Origin: Farysia itapuensis
Lineage: Eukaryota > Basidiomycota > Ustilaginomycetes > Ustilaginales > Ustilaginaceae
Direction: 5' to 3'
NCBI GenBank assembly: GCA_023212645.1
Contig: JALBYC010000004.1
Location: 744,001-808,000, forward strand
Length of the DNA stretch: 64,000 nt
A program made the translations under genes and the position numbers. Positions 41,824-52,944 of the stretch are shown here, piece after piece. Under the pieces are notes generated by a model. The model had not been told where the DNA came from. It ran no database searches and saw nothing but the letters and a program-made list of their open reading frames with translations. Every line of letters begins with the position of its first letter. Position 1 is the first letter of the stretch.

Positions 41824-43695
41824 TTACCAGCCGTAAGTCTGGAATCCACCGCAAGGATTGGAAAGGGACTCGTAGAAGGAGCGCACATTGTTGCCCTTGC
41901 CTGGTGTCGGCATAGTGCCGGCACTGAGCAGATCGACGTAAGAGTAAAGTTGCATGAGATTGTCCGCCTCAGCGAGGACCTGGATGGTGGATGTGTTGGC
42001 CTTGAAGTTCCAGAAGATGGATCCGGCCGACCAGCCGTAGGTAGCCAGCTGCATTTCGAGGAACGATTTGGCATACGAAGCCGAGTTGAGATTCTGGATC
42101 GCAGAGAACTCGCCAATTATGACGGGGATCGGGTATCCATTGGCGGCGCTGCCGTACTCGCAGACCGAGGATTGAATGGCACTTGCACCGGGTTCAGGTG
42201 TCTGGAACCAGCCTGGGTATGGGTGGTCCTCGTAGAGAAGATAGTTGGGGTTCTTGCCCGAGACAAAGCTGCGCCACGCGTCCATCTTCTGGGTGACGCT
42301 GCCGGGGTAAAATCCGTGGTGGAAGGTCATGGGGATGTCGTATTGCAGACAAAGCTGGTAGGCACGCTCGTAATAGGCAGTGGTGATGCTCATACGTGTG
42401 CTGTTGAGCGTGGCAAAGTCGTCATTGACGACATGTGGCTCGTTGGCGACACCGATCGAGTTGATGATGGAGCTGTAATTGCTACCCTTGTACCAGTCAA
42501 GCACGGCCTTGAGGAAGGCATCGGATCGGTCCTGCTGGCTCTGCTCGAACCACTGCAGATTGGTGGTGTTGTGGCCGGATGACTGATCGCCGTTTTGAGA
42601 GCCGGGCATGCCGTGCAGGTCGAGCATCACGTACATGTTTCGGTCGTAGCACCACTCCAGCATCTTGTTCAGCTGATCGACGTAGCCAGTCGTGACGTAA
42701 GCCTCATTTCCCGCGTTGGGAATGAAAGCCCAGTGGCCAATGGGAATGCGGACGAGGTTGACACCGGCGTTCTGGAGATTGTCCATATCGGCCTCGGTAA
42801 CCCATGTGTTTTGGTGGTCTTGGATAACAGATTGAGCGCGGCTACCAAGAGCCTGCGTGAATCGGTACTCGTCCCAAGCATTGGGACCGCCCTGCTGTAC
42901 CATCCAGTCTTCAAGCTGCCATCGCTCAAGCACGAGCCAGGATCCAAGACTGACTCCGTACGCTTTTGTGTTGGTGTCGGTCCAGTTCCAGCGAGGGAAG
43001 GGAGTGATGGTTTTCGCGGGTGCTGTGGTGGTCGAGGTGCTGTTGGATCCGCTGGTAGTACTGCTGCCGCTGTTCTTGCTGGTGCTGGAGGAAGACGAGG
43101 ATCCGGTGTTGCCCTTGTTGGTAGCGTCGGCAGCCGCTGTAAGGTTGCTGTTGCTGCCGCTGTTGTTCTTCATTACTTGGCTGACGGCCACACCGACGGC
43201 TACGCCAATGATGGCAAGAATAGCGAGGACAATGAAGAAGAAGAGAATGGGTCGACGGCGGACAAAGTTTTGCTTTTTGCGATTGCGGAAACCTTCAGTG
43301 GCGGCTGCAGGTGCGTAGTCGGCAGAGTTGTAGCTTTGTCCGCGTCGGCCCGTGTATTGTTGGAAAGCAGGTTCCGGTGTGGCGGCACCGCCTTCCTTGT
43401 TGAAGTAATAGGTGCTGGAGCGTTGGCCTGGCATGCCGTCTTCGGTCATGAGCAATCCTTGGTGCGAGGGTGATGGGGTGACAAGCATGTCTCGTGCATC
43501 GCGGTCGTAGGCATCCATGTTGCTGCTGTGAACAGAGTATCGACCAAAGGAGCCTGGAGTGCCTGGTCGCAATGACTGAAACTCATTGTATTCTGCAGGT
43601 GGCGAGAAGGTGGGAGACATGGGGTCTGGGCTATAGTAGCCCGGACGCGATACTTGTGACATGGGACGAGGGTTCTGTGAAACTGGACGAGACAT
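41824..43695 (-). CDS. Membrane-anchored GH5 exo-beta-1,3-glucanase
   Basis: A 623-residue intronless protein. Residues 1-143 are a Pro/Ser/Tyr-rich tail; a strong hydrophobic segment follows the basic KKQNFVRRRP at about 147-170; a Ser/Thr/Asn-rich stem (about 175-232) joins it to the GH5_9 domain from YGVSLGSWLVLERW. The catalytic pair is seen: E419 in IGVANEPHV (acid/base) and E529 in IIGEFSA (nucleophile). It therefore resembles fungal Exg-type glucan 1,3-beta-glucosidases, but tethered to the plasma membrane as a type II protein (the Aspergillus ExgD arrangement). It would trim beta-1,3-glucan in the wall. The design matches that of the GH17 enzyme at the left end. Confidence 0.93.
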   Translation of the reverse strand: MSRPVSQNPRPMSQVSRPGYYSPDPMSPTFSPPAEYNEFQSLRPGTPGSFGRYSVHSSNMDAYDRDARDMLVTPSPSHQGLLMTEDGMPGQRSSTYYFNKEGGAATPEPAFQQYTGRRGQSYNSADYAPAAATEGFRNRKKQNFVRRRPILFFFIVLAILAIIGVAVGVAVSQVMKNNSGSNSNLTAAADATNKGNTGSSSSSSTSKNSGSSTTSGSNSTSTTTAPAKTITPFPRWNWTDTNTKAYGVSLGSWLVLERWQLEDWMVQQGGPNAWDEYRFTQALGSRAQSVIQDHQNTWVTEADMDNLQNAGVNLVRIPIGHWAFIPNAGNEAYVTTGYVDQLNKMLEWCYDRNMYVMLDLHGMPGSQNGDQSSGHNTTNLQWFEQSQQDRSDAFLKAVLDWYKGSNYSSIINSIGVANEPHVVNDDFATLNSTRMSITTAYYERAYQLCLQYDIPMTFHHGFYPGSVTQKMDAWRSFVSGKNPNYLLYEDHPYPGWFQTPEPGASAIQSSVCEYGSAANGYPIPVIIGEFSAIQNLNSASYAKSFLEMQLATYGWSAGSIFWNFKANTSTIQVLAEADNLMQLYSYVDLLSAGTMPTPGKGNNVRSFYESLSNPCGGFQTYGW

Positions 43696-45307
43696 GGTGT
43701 ACGATCAGTAGCACAGACGGCGGAGAGGGGAGGGAAGGTAGTAACGCGATGAAAGGGCGGGGAGGGGTATACGTATATGAAGGGGGAAAGGGGCACGGCT
43801 GCCAAAATAAGGGGCCTGGAACGCACATGAATTTTCAGAGCGGAAAGGGGAGCGGACGACGGAATGCGCAGTCTACGGAATACCAAAGGGGACCTCGCCA
43901 AGCTGCACCTGTCAGAGGATGAGAAATGGTGCAAAGCGACGCCATCAGTGCATCCGAGCTCGCAGCGAAATCTCGGTACTCGCACAATGCGAAATGTCCG
44001 CTTCGCTTCAAAGTGAGAGTTTCCCCCAAAGGGCGTCAGGGCGGCCACGCCGGCCACGATCAGCGCGCATCAAACAAAGATCCCACTAGGTTGAAGCGAG
44101 AGTCAATTGTGCTTGGCAGATGGATAGATTTCCCATGCAAGAAAGGCGTGAAGATCATGATCACCTCGCGCACTTTCAAACCTACTGCCGCCACTCGAGC
44201 GTGCAAAGTGTTGCTTAGCCAATAATGTGAATGGCATCGCGTCGTTGTATTCGCGTTTCCCGTATTTTCCAAATCTGATTCGGCCATTTCGGCACAGGAA
44301 GCGAGTGCCAAGGTTTGAATGTTTTGACTTCTTTCCCACCAGACTGCATTTTTATGCCCCAGCGGAATTCCTACAACAGCGCGCGGCATCCTAAAGCGCA
44401 TGACATATGACAGCCCGCTTACCCGAACACACTCTCTGGTCTCTGGATAATCCAAGTGATTCAATCGGGCCAAGCATGGGGAAGCACGCCCCCCCCCCCC
44501 CCCCCGCCCGCCAGAAAGCAAGACATTTCTGGCCTGATTTCACGCCAAGCTATTTTTGACAATGCCAGGGTCCTCATCTCAGGGCGTAAAGGATCCTAGC
44601 TTTATGTGCCAGGGTCAGGGACTAGGGAGTAGGAACTCAGGGGCAGATGGCACAGCCTAACAAGACTGGTCAAAACACGCGCAAGACACGGCCCGCTCCC
44701 CGCAAAGCCACACGATGCATGCACCTGTCAACAAGGTCGGTATAGAGGTACATACCTGTCCATGGCGCCTATCTGTTTTTCGAGATTGCGATTGCTCCGG
44801 GTCCATTGTGATGCATGTCCGAGTATGCAAGGCGTCTCGATCACAACAATTGTTTGTTTTGACACGAGCAAGTTTGGATCCCTCTATTTCCAGTGGAACT
44901 GTCTGTGTAACTGATTCTCCGCATGAACAGCTCTTCGGTCTAGCGACTCGGACTCGAGACCTTGCGTGGAGATAGCGGTCGGAAGACGTCCCGAGCTCCG
45001 ACTTTGTTGACACTGCCGCTCATTCTTCTGACTGCGCTTCGCGACGTGCCAGGTCGTCAAAGCTGCTTGGATAAAAAGATGCGATGTCGCGAATCGCGAG
45101 TCGCGAAGTCGCGCAAGTCGCGCAGTCGCGCGCGTCGCGCGTCGCGGATCGCCTTATTTGTTAGAGCGTACATGATCGACACTGTTTGTTAGACCCCTTA
45201 ATCCCAGATGTGCAAGCGCGCAAGCGCGCAAGCATGCAAGTGCACAAGTCACAGTGTGGGACCTCCACTTTGATCCTTCTATCTCTCTCTTGGACGGCAC
45301 GTCAGGC
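43696..45307. other. Long divergent intergenic region GH5/UBA3
   Basis: 1.6 kb without a supportable gene. It holds a 17-C run at 44489-44505 and two GC-rich simple-repeat blocks close to UBA3. Short open frames on both strands lack family similarity and normal length. Confidence 0.55.
45086..45152. repeat. GTCGCG-rich degenerate tandem repeat
   Basis: About ten TCGCG/GTCGCG units separated by 1-4 bases in 67 bp, with several TCGCGA palindromes. It lies about 155 bp upstream of the UBA3 start. A second block of GCGCAA-like units (45211-45249) follows. Confidence 0.75.
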
Positions 45308-46612
45308 ATGGCAAGCTCAACGATGGTGGTCGATTGGCCACATCGCCATGACCACATCGACAAGATTCTGGACAGACCTGGACCCTCTACAGATGATGCG
45401 TTCCAGGCTGGCGCGACTGTCAAGAGTTTCCTGCGCGAGCAGTGCAAGATTCTCGTCATTGGGGCTGGAGGATTAGGATGCGAAATCCTCTCCAACCTTG
45501 CCCTGAGCGGGTTCCGCGACATTCACATCATAGACATGGACACGATCGACGTCTCCAATCTCAATCGACAATTTCTCTTCCGCGAAAAGGATGTCGGGCG
45601 GCCCAAGGCTACAGTAGCTGCTGAATTTGTCAAACGCAGAGTGCCAGGTGTCACTATCTCGCCATACCATGGCAAGATTCAGGATAAGGATGAACAGTAC
45701 TATATGCAGTTCAGCATCATTATCTGCGGCCTTGACTCAGTCGAGGCGAGGAGGTGGATTAATGCCACTCTCGTAAACATGGTCGACAGCGAAAACCCAG
45801 AATCGCTCAAGCCGCTGATCGATGGTGGAACGGAGGGCTTCAAGGGGCAAGCCCGAGTCATTCTGCCTACCATTACCTCTTGCTACGAATGTAGTCTTGA
45901 CATGCTCAACAAGCAGACTACATATCCCATCTGCACGATAGCCAACACACCCCGACTCCCCGAACACTGCATCGAATGGGCAAGCGTGCTCGAATGGCCT
46001 CGGCTTCTCGGTGACAAGAAGCTGGACAACGACAACCCGGATCACATTCAGTGGCTCTTTGAAAGGGCGTCCACGCGCGCTGCCGAGTTCAATATTCTGG
46101 GCGTCACATGGAACCTGACGCAGGGTGTGGTCAAGAACATTATACCAGCCATCGCGAGCACAAATGCCATCATTGCTGCAGCGTGCGTGCTGGAAGCGTT
46201 CAAATTCGCCACCACCTCGGCACCCTACCTGAACAACTACATGATGTTCACCGGTAACGACAGTGTCTACACATACACATTCGAGCACGAAAAGCGCCAA
46301 GATTGTCCCGTCTGTGGCGGCGAAAGTCGCGACATGCCCATCGACCCCACAGCAACGCTGCAGCAAGTCATCGATCAGCTGCAGGAGATTGCCGACTTGC
46401 AGATCAAGAAGCCATCCCTTTCCCTGTCTGGCAAGCCTCTCTACTACCAGGCACCACCTCAGCTGGAGCAGGCAACTCGGCCAAATCTAGACAAAGCGAT
46501 ATCAGACTTGTGTCAGGACGGAGACGAAATCACTGTTACCGATGCACGTTTACCCTTTACCCTGGCAATAGTCATGCGGTTCACTTCAAATATCGGATCT
46601 GAGGCCACATGA
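45308..46612 (+). CDS. UBA3: NEDD8-activating enzyme E1 catalytic subunit Uba3
   Basis: A 434-residue intronless frame starting at the first ATG (MASSTMVVDW). The ThiF-type adenylation domain has the GAGGLGCE dinucleotide loop from residue 52, DMDTIDVSNLNRQFLF and KDVGRPKA. The catalytic cysteine is C209 in YPICTIANTPR, followed by LPEHCIEWA, typical of Uba3. A zinc-binding CxxC pair is visible (CYEC and CPVC). The last ~90 residues are the ubiquitin-like domain that recruits the E2 Ubc12. With its partner Ula1/APP-BP1 it activates NEDD8/Rub1 for cullin modification. It converges on the hydrolase gene with 28 bp between stops. Confidence 0.95.
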   Translation: MASSTMVVDWPHRHDHIDKILDRPGPSTDDAFQAGATVKSFLREQCKILVIGAGGLGCEILSNLALSGFRDIHIIDMDTIDVSNLNRQFLFREKDVGRPKATVAAEFVKRRVPGVTISPYHGKIQDKDEQYYMQFSIIICGLDSVEARRWINATLVNMVDSENPESLKPLIDGGTEGFKGQARVILPTITSCYECSLDMLNKQTTYPICTIANTPRLPEHCIEWASVLEWPRLLGDKKLDNDNPDHIQWLFERASTRAAEFNILGVTWNLTQGVVKNIIPAIASTNAIIAAACVLEAFKFATTSAPYLNNYMMFTGNDSVYTYTFEHEKRQDCPVCGGESRDMPIDPTATLQQVIDQLQEIADLQIKKPSLSLSGKPLYYQAPPQLEQATRPNLDKAISDLCQDGDEITVTDARLPFTLAIVMRFTSNIGSEAT

Positions 46613-46640
46613 CATACTACGCGACTATCAGGATTTCGTT

Positions 46641-48522
46641 CTACACGGCGAGGTGGTCCGACGAGCCGAAAATGCGTCGCACGCCAGCAGAAGACGTCAC
46701 CCTGTATGGCGCAAGAAAGGTCAGCAAGTCTGCATGCGCATCGTCTTCGATCGTGTCTCCTCACATTGCAAGGCCGTCGTGGCCCGTGTTTGGCACCCAA
46801 TCGACGGTCCATCCCGCCACTCGGGGATCGGGTCGGCTCCCAGTCATCTTCTGCATGTGCTCCAGATGCGCATAGTAATTCTGTGCCCTTTGTAGGCGAG
46901 TAGCACCTGTGTAGAGACTCAATCAGCATGTCTGCCTCTTTGAAGCGGGCGCGAAAGAGTCATCTCACCTTGAGCCATGGCAGGCGGGCGGTCGTCCCCT
47001 GTGCCCTTGTCGGACATGCCGTTGAGATAGTGAACCCTGCGCTGGGTGAACAGACGTTCGAGGTAGTAAGCCGACCCTCGGTCGGGATGTTGTCCGATAC
47101 TTGGATATACACCCAGGTGATCTTGTAGCTTTTCAAAGCCGTCTGTGATAGGTGCAACAGATGTCAGAAGAAGGGAATACTGCGTGTTAAGAGATGAGAA
47201 CCTTACACTTGTACTCGTTCATGTCCTGGAAACACGACTGATGTCAGCGTTAATTTGCGTTGTCGAGTAGAAGCGGCTTACCTGACAGGGGGGACCAGCA
47301 CGCTCGGCGCTAAAGTAAAGATACGAGGCCGGATTCATGGCTACGAACTCGACCGTCACATGACCTTCGGCACTTCCGACACCTGGGCGCGAAAGCGCAT
47401 GTCCGAGGATTGAGTATCTGTGCACGAGTTGCCCGCCAAGACTGTGACCCGCTGTGTTGTTTTGCGATGGTGTCAGCTGGCTGGATTCATCCTTGACCAA
47501 AGTCAGATACATACAGATCACGATGCGACGCAGACGAGGATAAGCCTGACGATGGATGTGGAAGTACTCCACGAGCGCATCGAATGCCTCAAAAGACGAG
47601 ACGGTCGTCGCGGACTCGGGATATTGATTCGGCGAGCCATCTCCCCACTGTATGCAGGCGTGAAGCAGTGATTTAGTCCACTGCACAAAGCACTGTGAAG
47701 AGATCTGGCCAACTCACACCATTGCCTTTCCAGACGAGGATGTTGCCGGTGCTGCCTCGGCCTTGCCATCCGAACTTGGCTTTGTCCAGCCCATTGAACT
47801 TGAGTGGAAATGCTGGTCAGCATCCGAGCTTATGCGGTGGAAGTCAGAGTTCGTGCTTACAAAAAGAGGAGCAATCAGCAGCGTCGAAGGACCGCGACGG
47901 TCTCGTCGCTCACCGTCGGACACGTTGCGAGCTGCGTTGATCTCGTACCATGCTCGTGCAGCATCTCTCTCTGCAGAACCGAAAATTTGTATCAGTAGAC
48001 ATGCCGAAAAGGTCAAGCTGGACCGGCTTACCTTGTCCATGAACGTGTATAACGACCTGTTCAACATCCTCCTTTCCAGTTGTAGGAGCTTCGCTCCAGC
48101 TTTCGTCAATGTAGACAGGCAAAGCCACTGTCTGTTGCATTGACGAAGTCGTCCACGAAAGCATTTGAACCTTGGCCCCATTCGCTGCACCCAAGAAGAG
48201 GTTTTAGTATGACTTTACTTATGATGCGGGTGCAATGCTCACCTTGTTCGACGGAGACTCGTCTGTCACACGGGACCAGCTCCACGCTTCGCTCGGTACC
48301 ATAGCTGGGACGAGCGCCTGACATGATCCAGAAGAGCAGCAAGAGCACTGCAGCAAGACAGCTCAGCAGGAATTTAGAAGAGCTTCTTGATCGACCAGCA
48401 CAGTGTTCTTGTGGTCGGTGATGGTCGAGATCTTCACTTGGCTTCAGACGACGGTACTCGTTGATGTTGGCGAATTCGGGTACAGAAGTTCGTACACGTT
48501 GCCATAGACGTGTCCAGTTCAT
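46641..48522 (-). CDS. Membrane-anchored alpha/beta hydrolase, ten exons
   Basis: Exons from the start: 48522-48243, 48184-48032, 47970-47861, 47798-47718, 47647-47515, 47451-47282, 47225-47207, 47142-46969, 46906-46765, 46701-46641; 440 residues, all junctions GT..AG and in phase. The seventh exon is only 19 nt. Residues 51-69 (FLLSCLAAVLLLLFWIMSG) form a signal anchor, so the enzyme part is lumenal or external. The nucleophile elbow SGHSLGG places the serine at 256, and the catalytic His is probably H416 in NTGHDGLAM; the acid may lie in LNGMSDKGTGDD. The substrate is unknown; lipase/esterase activity is inference from the fold. If the last intron is not removed, the protein would end at GHDGLAM. 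Confidence 0.85.
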
Positions 48523-48704
48523 GGGCTTCTCACTCTGCGAGACATACGATGTTTAAAGGGAAGACCGAGCTGTCAGGTGCTGGACCCTGATTCGGCGAAT
48601 TTCTCAACAGAAGCACCGATCGGGCAGCCTCTGGCTCGACACACAGGGGCCCACAAGTTCGATGCAACACATACTATTCTTGCAAAGGCTCGACTGTATC
48701 ATGC

Positions 48705-50093
48705 CTAGTCATCGGAAGCATCTATGATGCTATCTACTGCGTCATCTATTACCGAATCTTCTTGCGCGGTAAGCCGGGTGTGTTGTGGAGTAAGAGTGTC
48801 TGCTGCACAGCGGCTGGACGGACGCGACCGAGGAGCATCCCACGCTTCTAGACAGTGTTGGTAGGCAGAAAGCTTGCCATGTGGATAGGTATCGCCGTCG
48901 GTTTCGAAGGACCATTGCAATCCCATCTGGGCCCGAGTCATCATCCATGTGCTCACTTCGCAAGGATGGGTACGATCTGGCGTCGTGCTCGACGTCAGAG
49001 AGGGCAACAAAGTCAACAGCTCGATGCGTAATTGCTGAGCATCTGGAGATGAGCCCTGTCGAACAGCTCGCAGCCAGAAGCGAAGCCGTTCCACGTAGCC
49101 AACAAAGTGCTTGTCCGTATGTCCAACCAGCAGCAGTACTTGCAGCTTCGCCGCGTGGTCTACCAAGATCTGCAACGGATTAAGTCTGTCTTCGATGTCG
49201 AGATGCTGTTGTTGAGGATAATCTTCCGTATCTGGCCGTACGATTGCGGGCACGACGAGCGCCAAGTTGCTAAGATTTGGCAGCTGACCCAAAGCTTGAG
49301 CCATAGTAGCATTGAAGCGGAATTGCGGGCCATGCAACTGGACATGAGTCAGATTAGGCCAGCGTTGGACAGATGGCGTCCAGAAAGATGGCTCGATCCC
49401 TCCAGCGTAGTGTCCAGTCAGACACTCAAAGGACCTCAGTTGGGCCGAAAAGCGATCGAACACCACCTGTTTCTGTCGCGATCTTGCCAACAAGCTCCGG
49501 GGCACTCCTTCAATGGTGAGATGCTGTACCGCATCGAGGTGCCGCAGGATGGACCGGACAAGCGGCATACAGTCCCGCTCAAAAGCAAGTTGGGCGCTGC
49601 TGGCGTCAAAGAGTGACGGACGCTGTTGCTGGGATTCAGCCTTATCGTGGTGTCGAAAGGTAAGCGTACGGACTCGAGAATGTGCCAAGTCGCGCAGACC
49701 CACAGAGTTTTGCTCTAGAGATTGCAGAAAAGCTCGCATTTGCGCTGGTCCAGAGAGGCAAAGACGCGGCAACTGCAGTTCACAGAGGATAGCAGCATGG
49801 CAGGCACGATTGATCGACGCGAGTTGTAGTACCGCTGTGCTATCACGTACCGTCTCGCGGGCTGCTAGGAGTACTATGCAGATGACCAGCTCAGTAGGGA
49901 GACGAGAAGGGCCGATGAGACGATGAAGTGCCTTGCTGTTGCCTCCAATGGTCTCAATGTGCAGTTCTGTGACGATGGAGGTGCGCAATGGTCGGGGCAC
50001 TGGCTGATGCAAGATCTGGCTGCGGTACTGGGCCGGAGTGGTGAACGCATCGGTTAATCTGCGCAGCGACCAGAACGAATCCGTTGAGGCCAT
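48705..50093 (-). CDS. F-box-like protein of unknown function
   Basis: A 462-residue intronless frame starting at MASTDSFWSL; eight more codons are open upstream without ATG. An F-box-like motif lies near residues 63-105: SRLPTELVICIVLLAARETV then LQLASINRACHAAILCEL. The rest contains leucine-rich repeat-like stretches (NLTHVQLHGPQF, LPNLSNLALVVP, LQVLLLVGHTD). Such proteins recruit substrates to SCF ubiquitin ligases; the assignment is from the motif alone. The C-terminus is acidic (DSVIDDAVDSIIDASDD). The gene lies in the same direction as, and upstream of, the alpha/beta hydrolase gene. Confidence 0.75.
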   Translation of the reverse strand: MASTDSFWSLRRLTDAFTTPAQYRSQILHQPVPRPLRTSIVTELHIETIGGNSKALHRLIGPSRLPTELVICIVLLAARETVRDSTAVLQLASINRACHAAILCELQLPRLCLSGPAQMRAFLQSLEQNSVGLRDLAHSRVRTLTFRHHDKAESQQQRPSLFDASSAQLAFERDCMPLVRSILRHLDAVQHLTIEGVPRSLLARSRQKQVVFDRFSAQLRSFECLTGHYAGGIEPSFWTPSVQRWPNLTHVQLHGPQFRFNATMAQALGQLPNLSNLALVVPAIVRPDTEDYPQQQHLDIEDRLNPLQILVDHAAKLQVLLLVGHTDKHFVGYVERLRFWLRAVRQGSSPDAQQLRIELLTLLPSLTSSTTPDRTHPCEVSTWMMTRAQMGLQWSFETDGDTYPHGKLSAYQHCLEAWDAPRSRPSSRCAADTLTPQHTRLTAQEDSVIDDAVDSIIDASDD

Positions 50094-50380
50094 TGTGCTT
50101 TTCAGCGTCGGCGACACATTGGATGATTAGGGAGAAGAGGTAGGAGCAGGGCGGGCAGAGCAATCTAATGAAAGCGGACAATGGTGGAGGCGAGGAATAT
50201 GACTGGGCCGACCTCACACTTGACATGCACATTACACGCAACCAGCCACACAGCAAAGAGGAGGACATGAATGCTGGAGTTAACGATGGAGATGTACGCG
50301 TAGGGGGACGCAGTGGTATATGCAAAAAGGGGAGGAAAGGGTCTGGGAACGTTTCATGATCGACGTGCACCTGGCCAAAT

Positions 50381-50686
50381 CTACATGGCAACGCAATTGC
50401 ATCCACCGGCTACGGGGGCGTAAGGGTCTTCTCCCTTGCCTACTGGCCCCCAGACGGACGGAACAAGATGGTCTCGTGTCTTTTTTGTGTAGTTGATCAG
50501 ACTGTAAGGAAGAATAGAAGTCAGAGGTGGTCATGGGGTGCACGGGTCAGAACAAGCCTACCTCTGACTGGCCTCAGATACACGAATGCGTGGACGCTCG
50601 AGATCCTCCTTGAGGCGCTGGTTGTGCTCTGTGAGTCTGCGCAACTTGAGTTCGGACATGGACTGTTTGTGAGGCTTGACGTTCAT
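50381..50686 (-). CDS. Heterotrimeric G-protein gamma subunit (two exons)
   Basis: Exons 50686-50562 and 50501-50381 give only 81 residues, so it is easy to miss. The coiled-coil part reads [20 protein letters not shown], then [33 protein letters not shown] and a CaaX box CVAM with an upstream palmitoylatable cysteine (GGCNCVAM). This matches fungal G-gamma proteins (S. pombe Git11, yeast Ste18 type), which pair with G-beta at the plasma membrane and act in nutrient or pheromone signalling. The start is the first ATG before the conserved helix; the base before it lies 9 nt after a possible AG acceptor, so a 5' UTR intron is likely. Confidence 0.92.
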
Positions 50687-51379
50687 GATGAAGCTGGCAG
50701 GGAGACGTCGTCAGTGCGAGAGTGCAAAGACAACGACGACGTTGACTGTGACCAGTCACGTTTAGTTCAACGCGAACGGTTTGCATTGTTAGAGCAGATG
50801 CGCATTTTTCACACTCGCGCCTCGCTCAGATGACTCGTAGAGATTGCAGATCAACTTGATCTTCAACAACCAACACAACCTTGATACCTGCCGCGCCTTG
50901 CGTATCGTGGAAAGGACAGTCTAAGACAAGGTATGTATGGTCGTGGCTATGTGCCACTCAGGCCCAATCAGCGATGAAGCGGCTGCATTCAATCAGGATG
51001 GGAGCTGACAAAAGAACCTTCTTGACTCCTGCTCAACCTCTGCATCTCTATCTGTTCCATGATGGTTCCCACGCGCTTGCCTATCTTTCTCTTACTGTCC
51101 GACACCCTCGACTTATCACGCTAATTGCCTCTGCGCTGTGTTATCTGGTACGTACACACAATCTCGGACATTCTTCTCGGTTATCGGATATCGAAACCAC
51201 TTTTTTGTCGTGCTCTAACATGTGACGGATATACCCGTGACCTCCGTTGTATGCGGATCGGCTTTTTGCCATTGGCTGATGCCGCGCCTGCCAACCTTCT
51301 TCCCCCCACGTCGGCAATTCGGGGCGTACTAAACCGCCCTTCCTGCTTCACCCGTCCATCTATTATTTCCCTCGAGTAG
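50687..51379. other. Divergent intergenic region G-gamma/IDP1
   Basis: 693 bp between start codons. A reverse CCAAT (ATTGG) at about 51271 may belong to the IDP1 promoter. No other gene supported; the G-gamma 5' leader, possibly with an intron, probably occupies the left part. Confidence 0.5.
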
Positions 51380-52823
51380 ATGTCCTCTGCTCGACTCGCT
51401 CTCAAGGCTTCTCTTCCCGCCACTCGGTCATCCTTGTTCCGCTCCACTCGCATCGCCACCCCCTTTGCTCTTCCATCCCAGCGTCTCTTTTCCACCAGCA
51501 TGTCGGCAGGTAAGTAGCGCAACCGGCAAAAGTTTCCCCTTGTTGCCACTGACCCATTGTCGTTCAGCTAAAATCAAGGTCGCCAATCCCGTCGTGGAGC
51601 TCGACGGTGATGAAATGACCCGCATCATCTGGCACAAGATCCGAGAGGAACTCATCCTTCCCTTCCTCGACATCGAGCTCAAGTACTTTGACTTGGGCAT
51701 CGAGCACCGTGATGCCACTGACGACAAGGTCACCGTGGACGCTGCCGAGGCCATCAAGAAGTACAAGGTCGGTGTCAAGTGTGCCACCATCACACCCGAC
51801 GAGGCTCGAGTCAAAGAGTTTGGCCTCAAGAAGATGTGGCTCAGCCCCAACGGCACTATCCGAAACATTCTCGGAGGTACCGTCTTCCGTGCCCCCATCA
51901 TCATTGAAGACCTCCCCCGCCCCGTGCCCGGCTGGACCAAGCCCATCGTCATTGGCCGACATGCTTTCGGCGATCAGTACAGATGTCAGAACTTTGCCGT
52001 CAACAAGCCTGGAAAGTTCACCATGCAATTCCAGCCTACAGACGGCTCGGAACCCACCAACTGGGACATCTTTTCCTTCCCAGAGGGCGGAGGAGTTGGT
52101 CTCGCCATGTACAACACTACCGAGTCCATCACCGGCTTCGCCCACGCCTCGTTCAAAATGGCGCTCGAGAAAAACATGCCCCTCTACATGTCGACCAAGA
52201 ACACCATCCTGAAGGCCTACGACGGACGTTTCAAAGACGTCTTCCAAGAAATTTACGACACCACGTACAAGCAGGAATTTGAGTCCAAGAAGATCTGGTA
52301 CGAGCACCGTCTCATTGACGACATGGTCGCCTACGCCATCAAGTCCGAGGGCGGCTTTGTCTGGGCTACCAAGAACTACGATGGTGATGTTCAGTCCGAC
52401 ATTGTGGCCCAAGGTTACGGATCTTTGGGCATGATGACCTCGGAGCTCGTTACTCCCGATGGTCAGATTATGGAGTCGGAAGCCGCACACGGTACCGTCA
52501 CACGTCACTTCCGTGAACACCAGAAGGGCAACGAGACCAGCACCAACAGTGTCGCCTCGATCTATGCTTGGACACGTGGTCTTGCCTTCCGAGGTAAGCT
52601 TGACAACAACGAAGAGCTGGTCATCTTTGCCCGCGAACTCGAAAACGCCTGTGTCGAGGCCATCAACGACGACAAAGTCATGACCAAGGACCTCGCCCTC
52701 GTCTACCACGGCAAGAACATGAAGCGACAACACTACGTCACCACCACCGAGTACCTCGACCATGTTGCCAAGAAGCTCAAGCACAAATTGACCTCCAGAG
52801 GCATCGAGGCCGGCAAGCTCTAA
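51380..52823 (+). CDS. IDP1: NADP-dependent isocitrate dehydrogenase, mitochondrial form
   Basis: Exons 51380-51509 and 51568-52823 give 461 residues. The first exon supplies a presequence ([20 protein letters not shown], then RSTRIATPF...RLFSTSMSA), and an internal ATG at MSA could start a cytosolic form. The mature part begins [19 protein letters not shown]. Diagnostic features of the eukaryotic NADP enzyme are ATITPDE, the substrate-binding [36 protein letters not shown] and [11 protein letters not shown]. It oxidises isocitrate to 2-oxoglutarate and produces NADPH. Strong codon bias creates a long antisense open frame which is not a gene. Confidence 0.96.
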
Positions 52824-52944
52824 AGTATTCCAAACCACCCAAAACACAACACCGGCCGCGATTCACGGCTGACTTATAAATACAATCTGCCCTCAACAAA
52901 CTTTTCGGCTTCTGTTTGAATAGGTTTGGCTTTGTCTTTCGGAT

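Noticed and set aside
42595..43473. Plus-strand frame opposite the GH5 gene
   Set aside because: Composition is a Gly/Val-rich mirror of the GH5 sequence with no domain.
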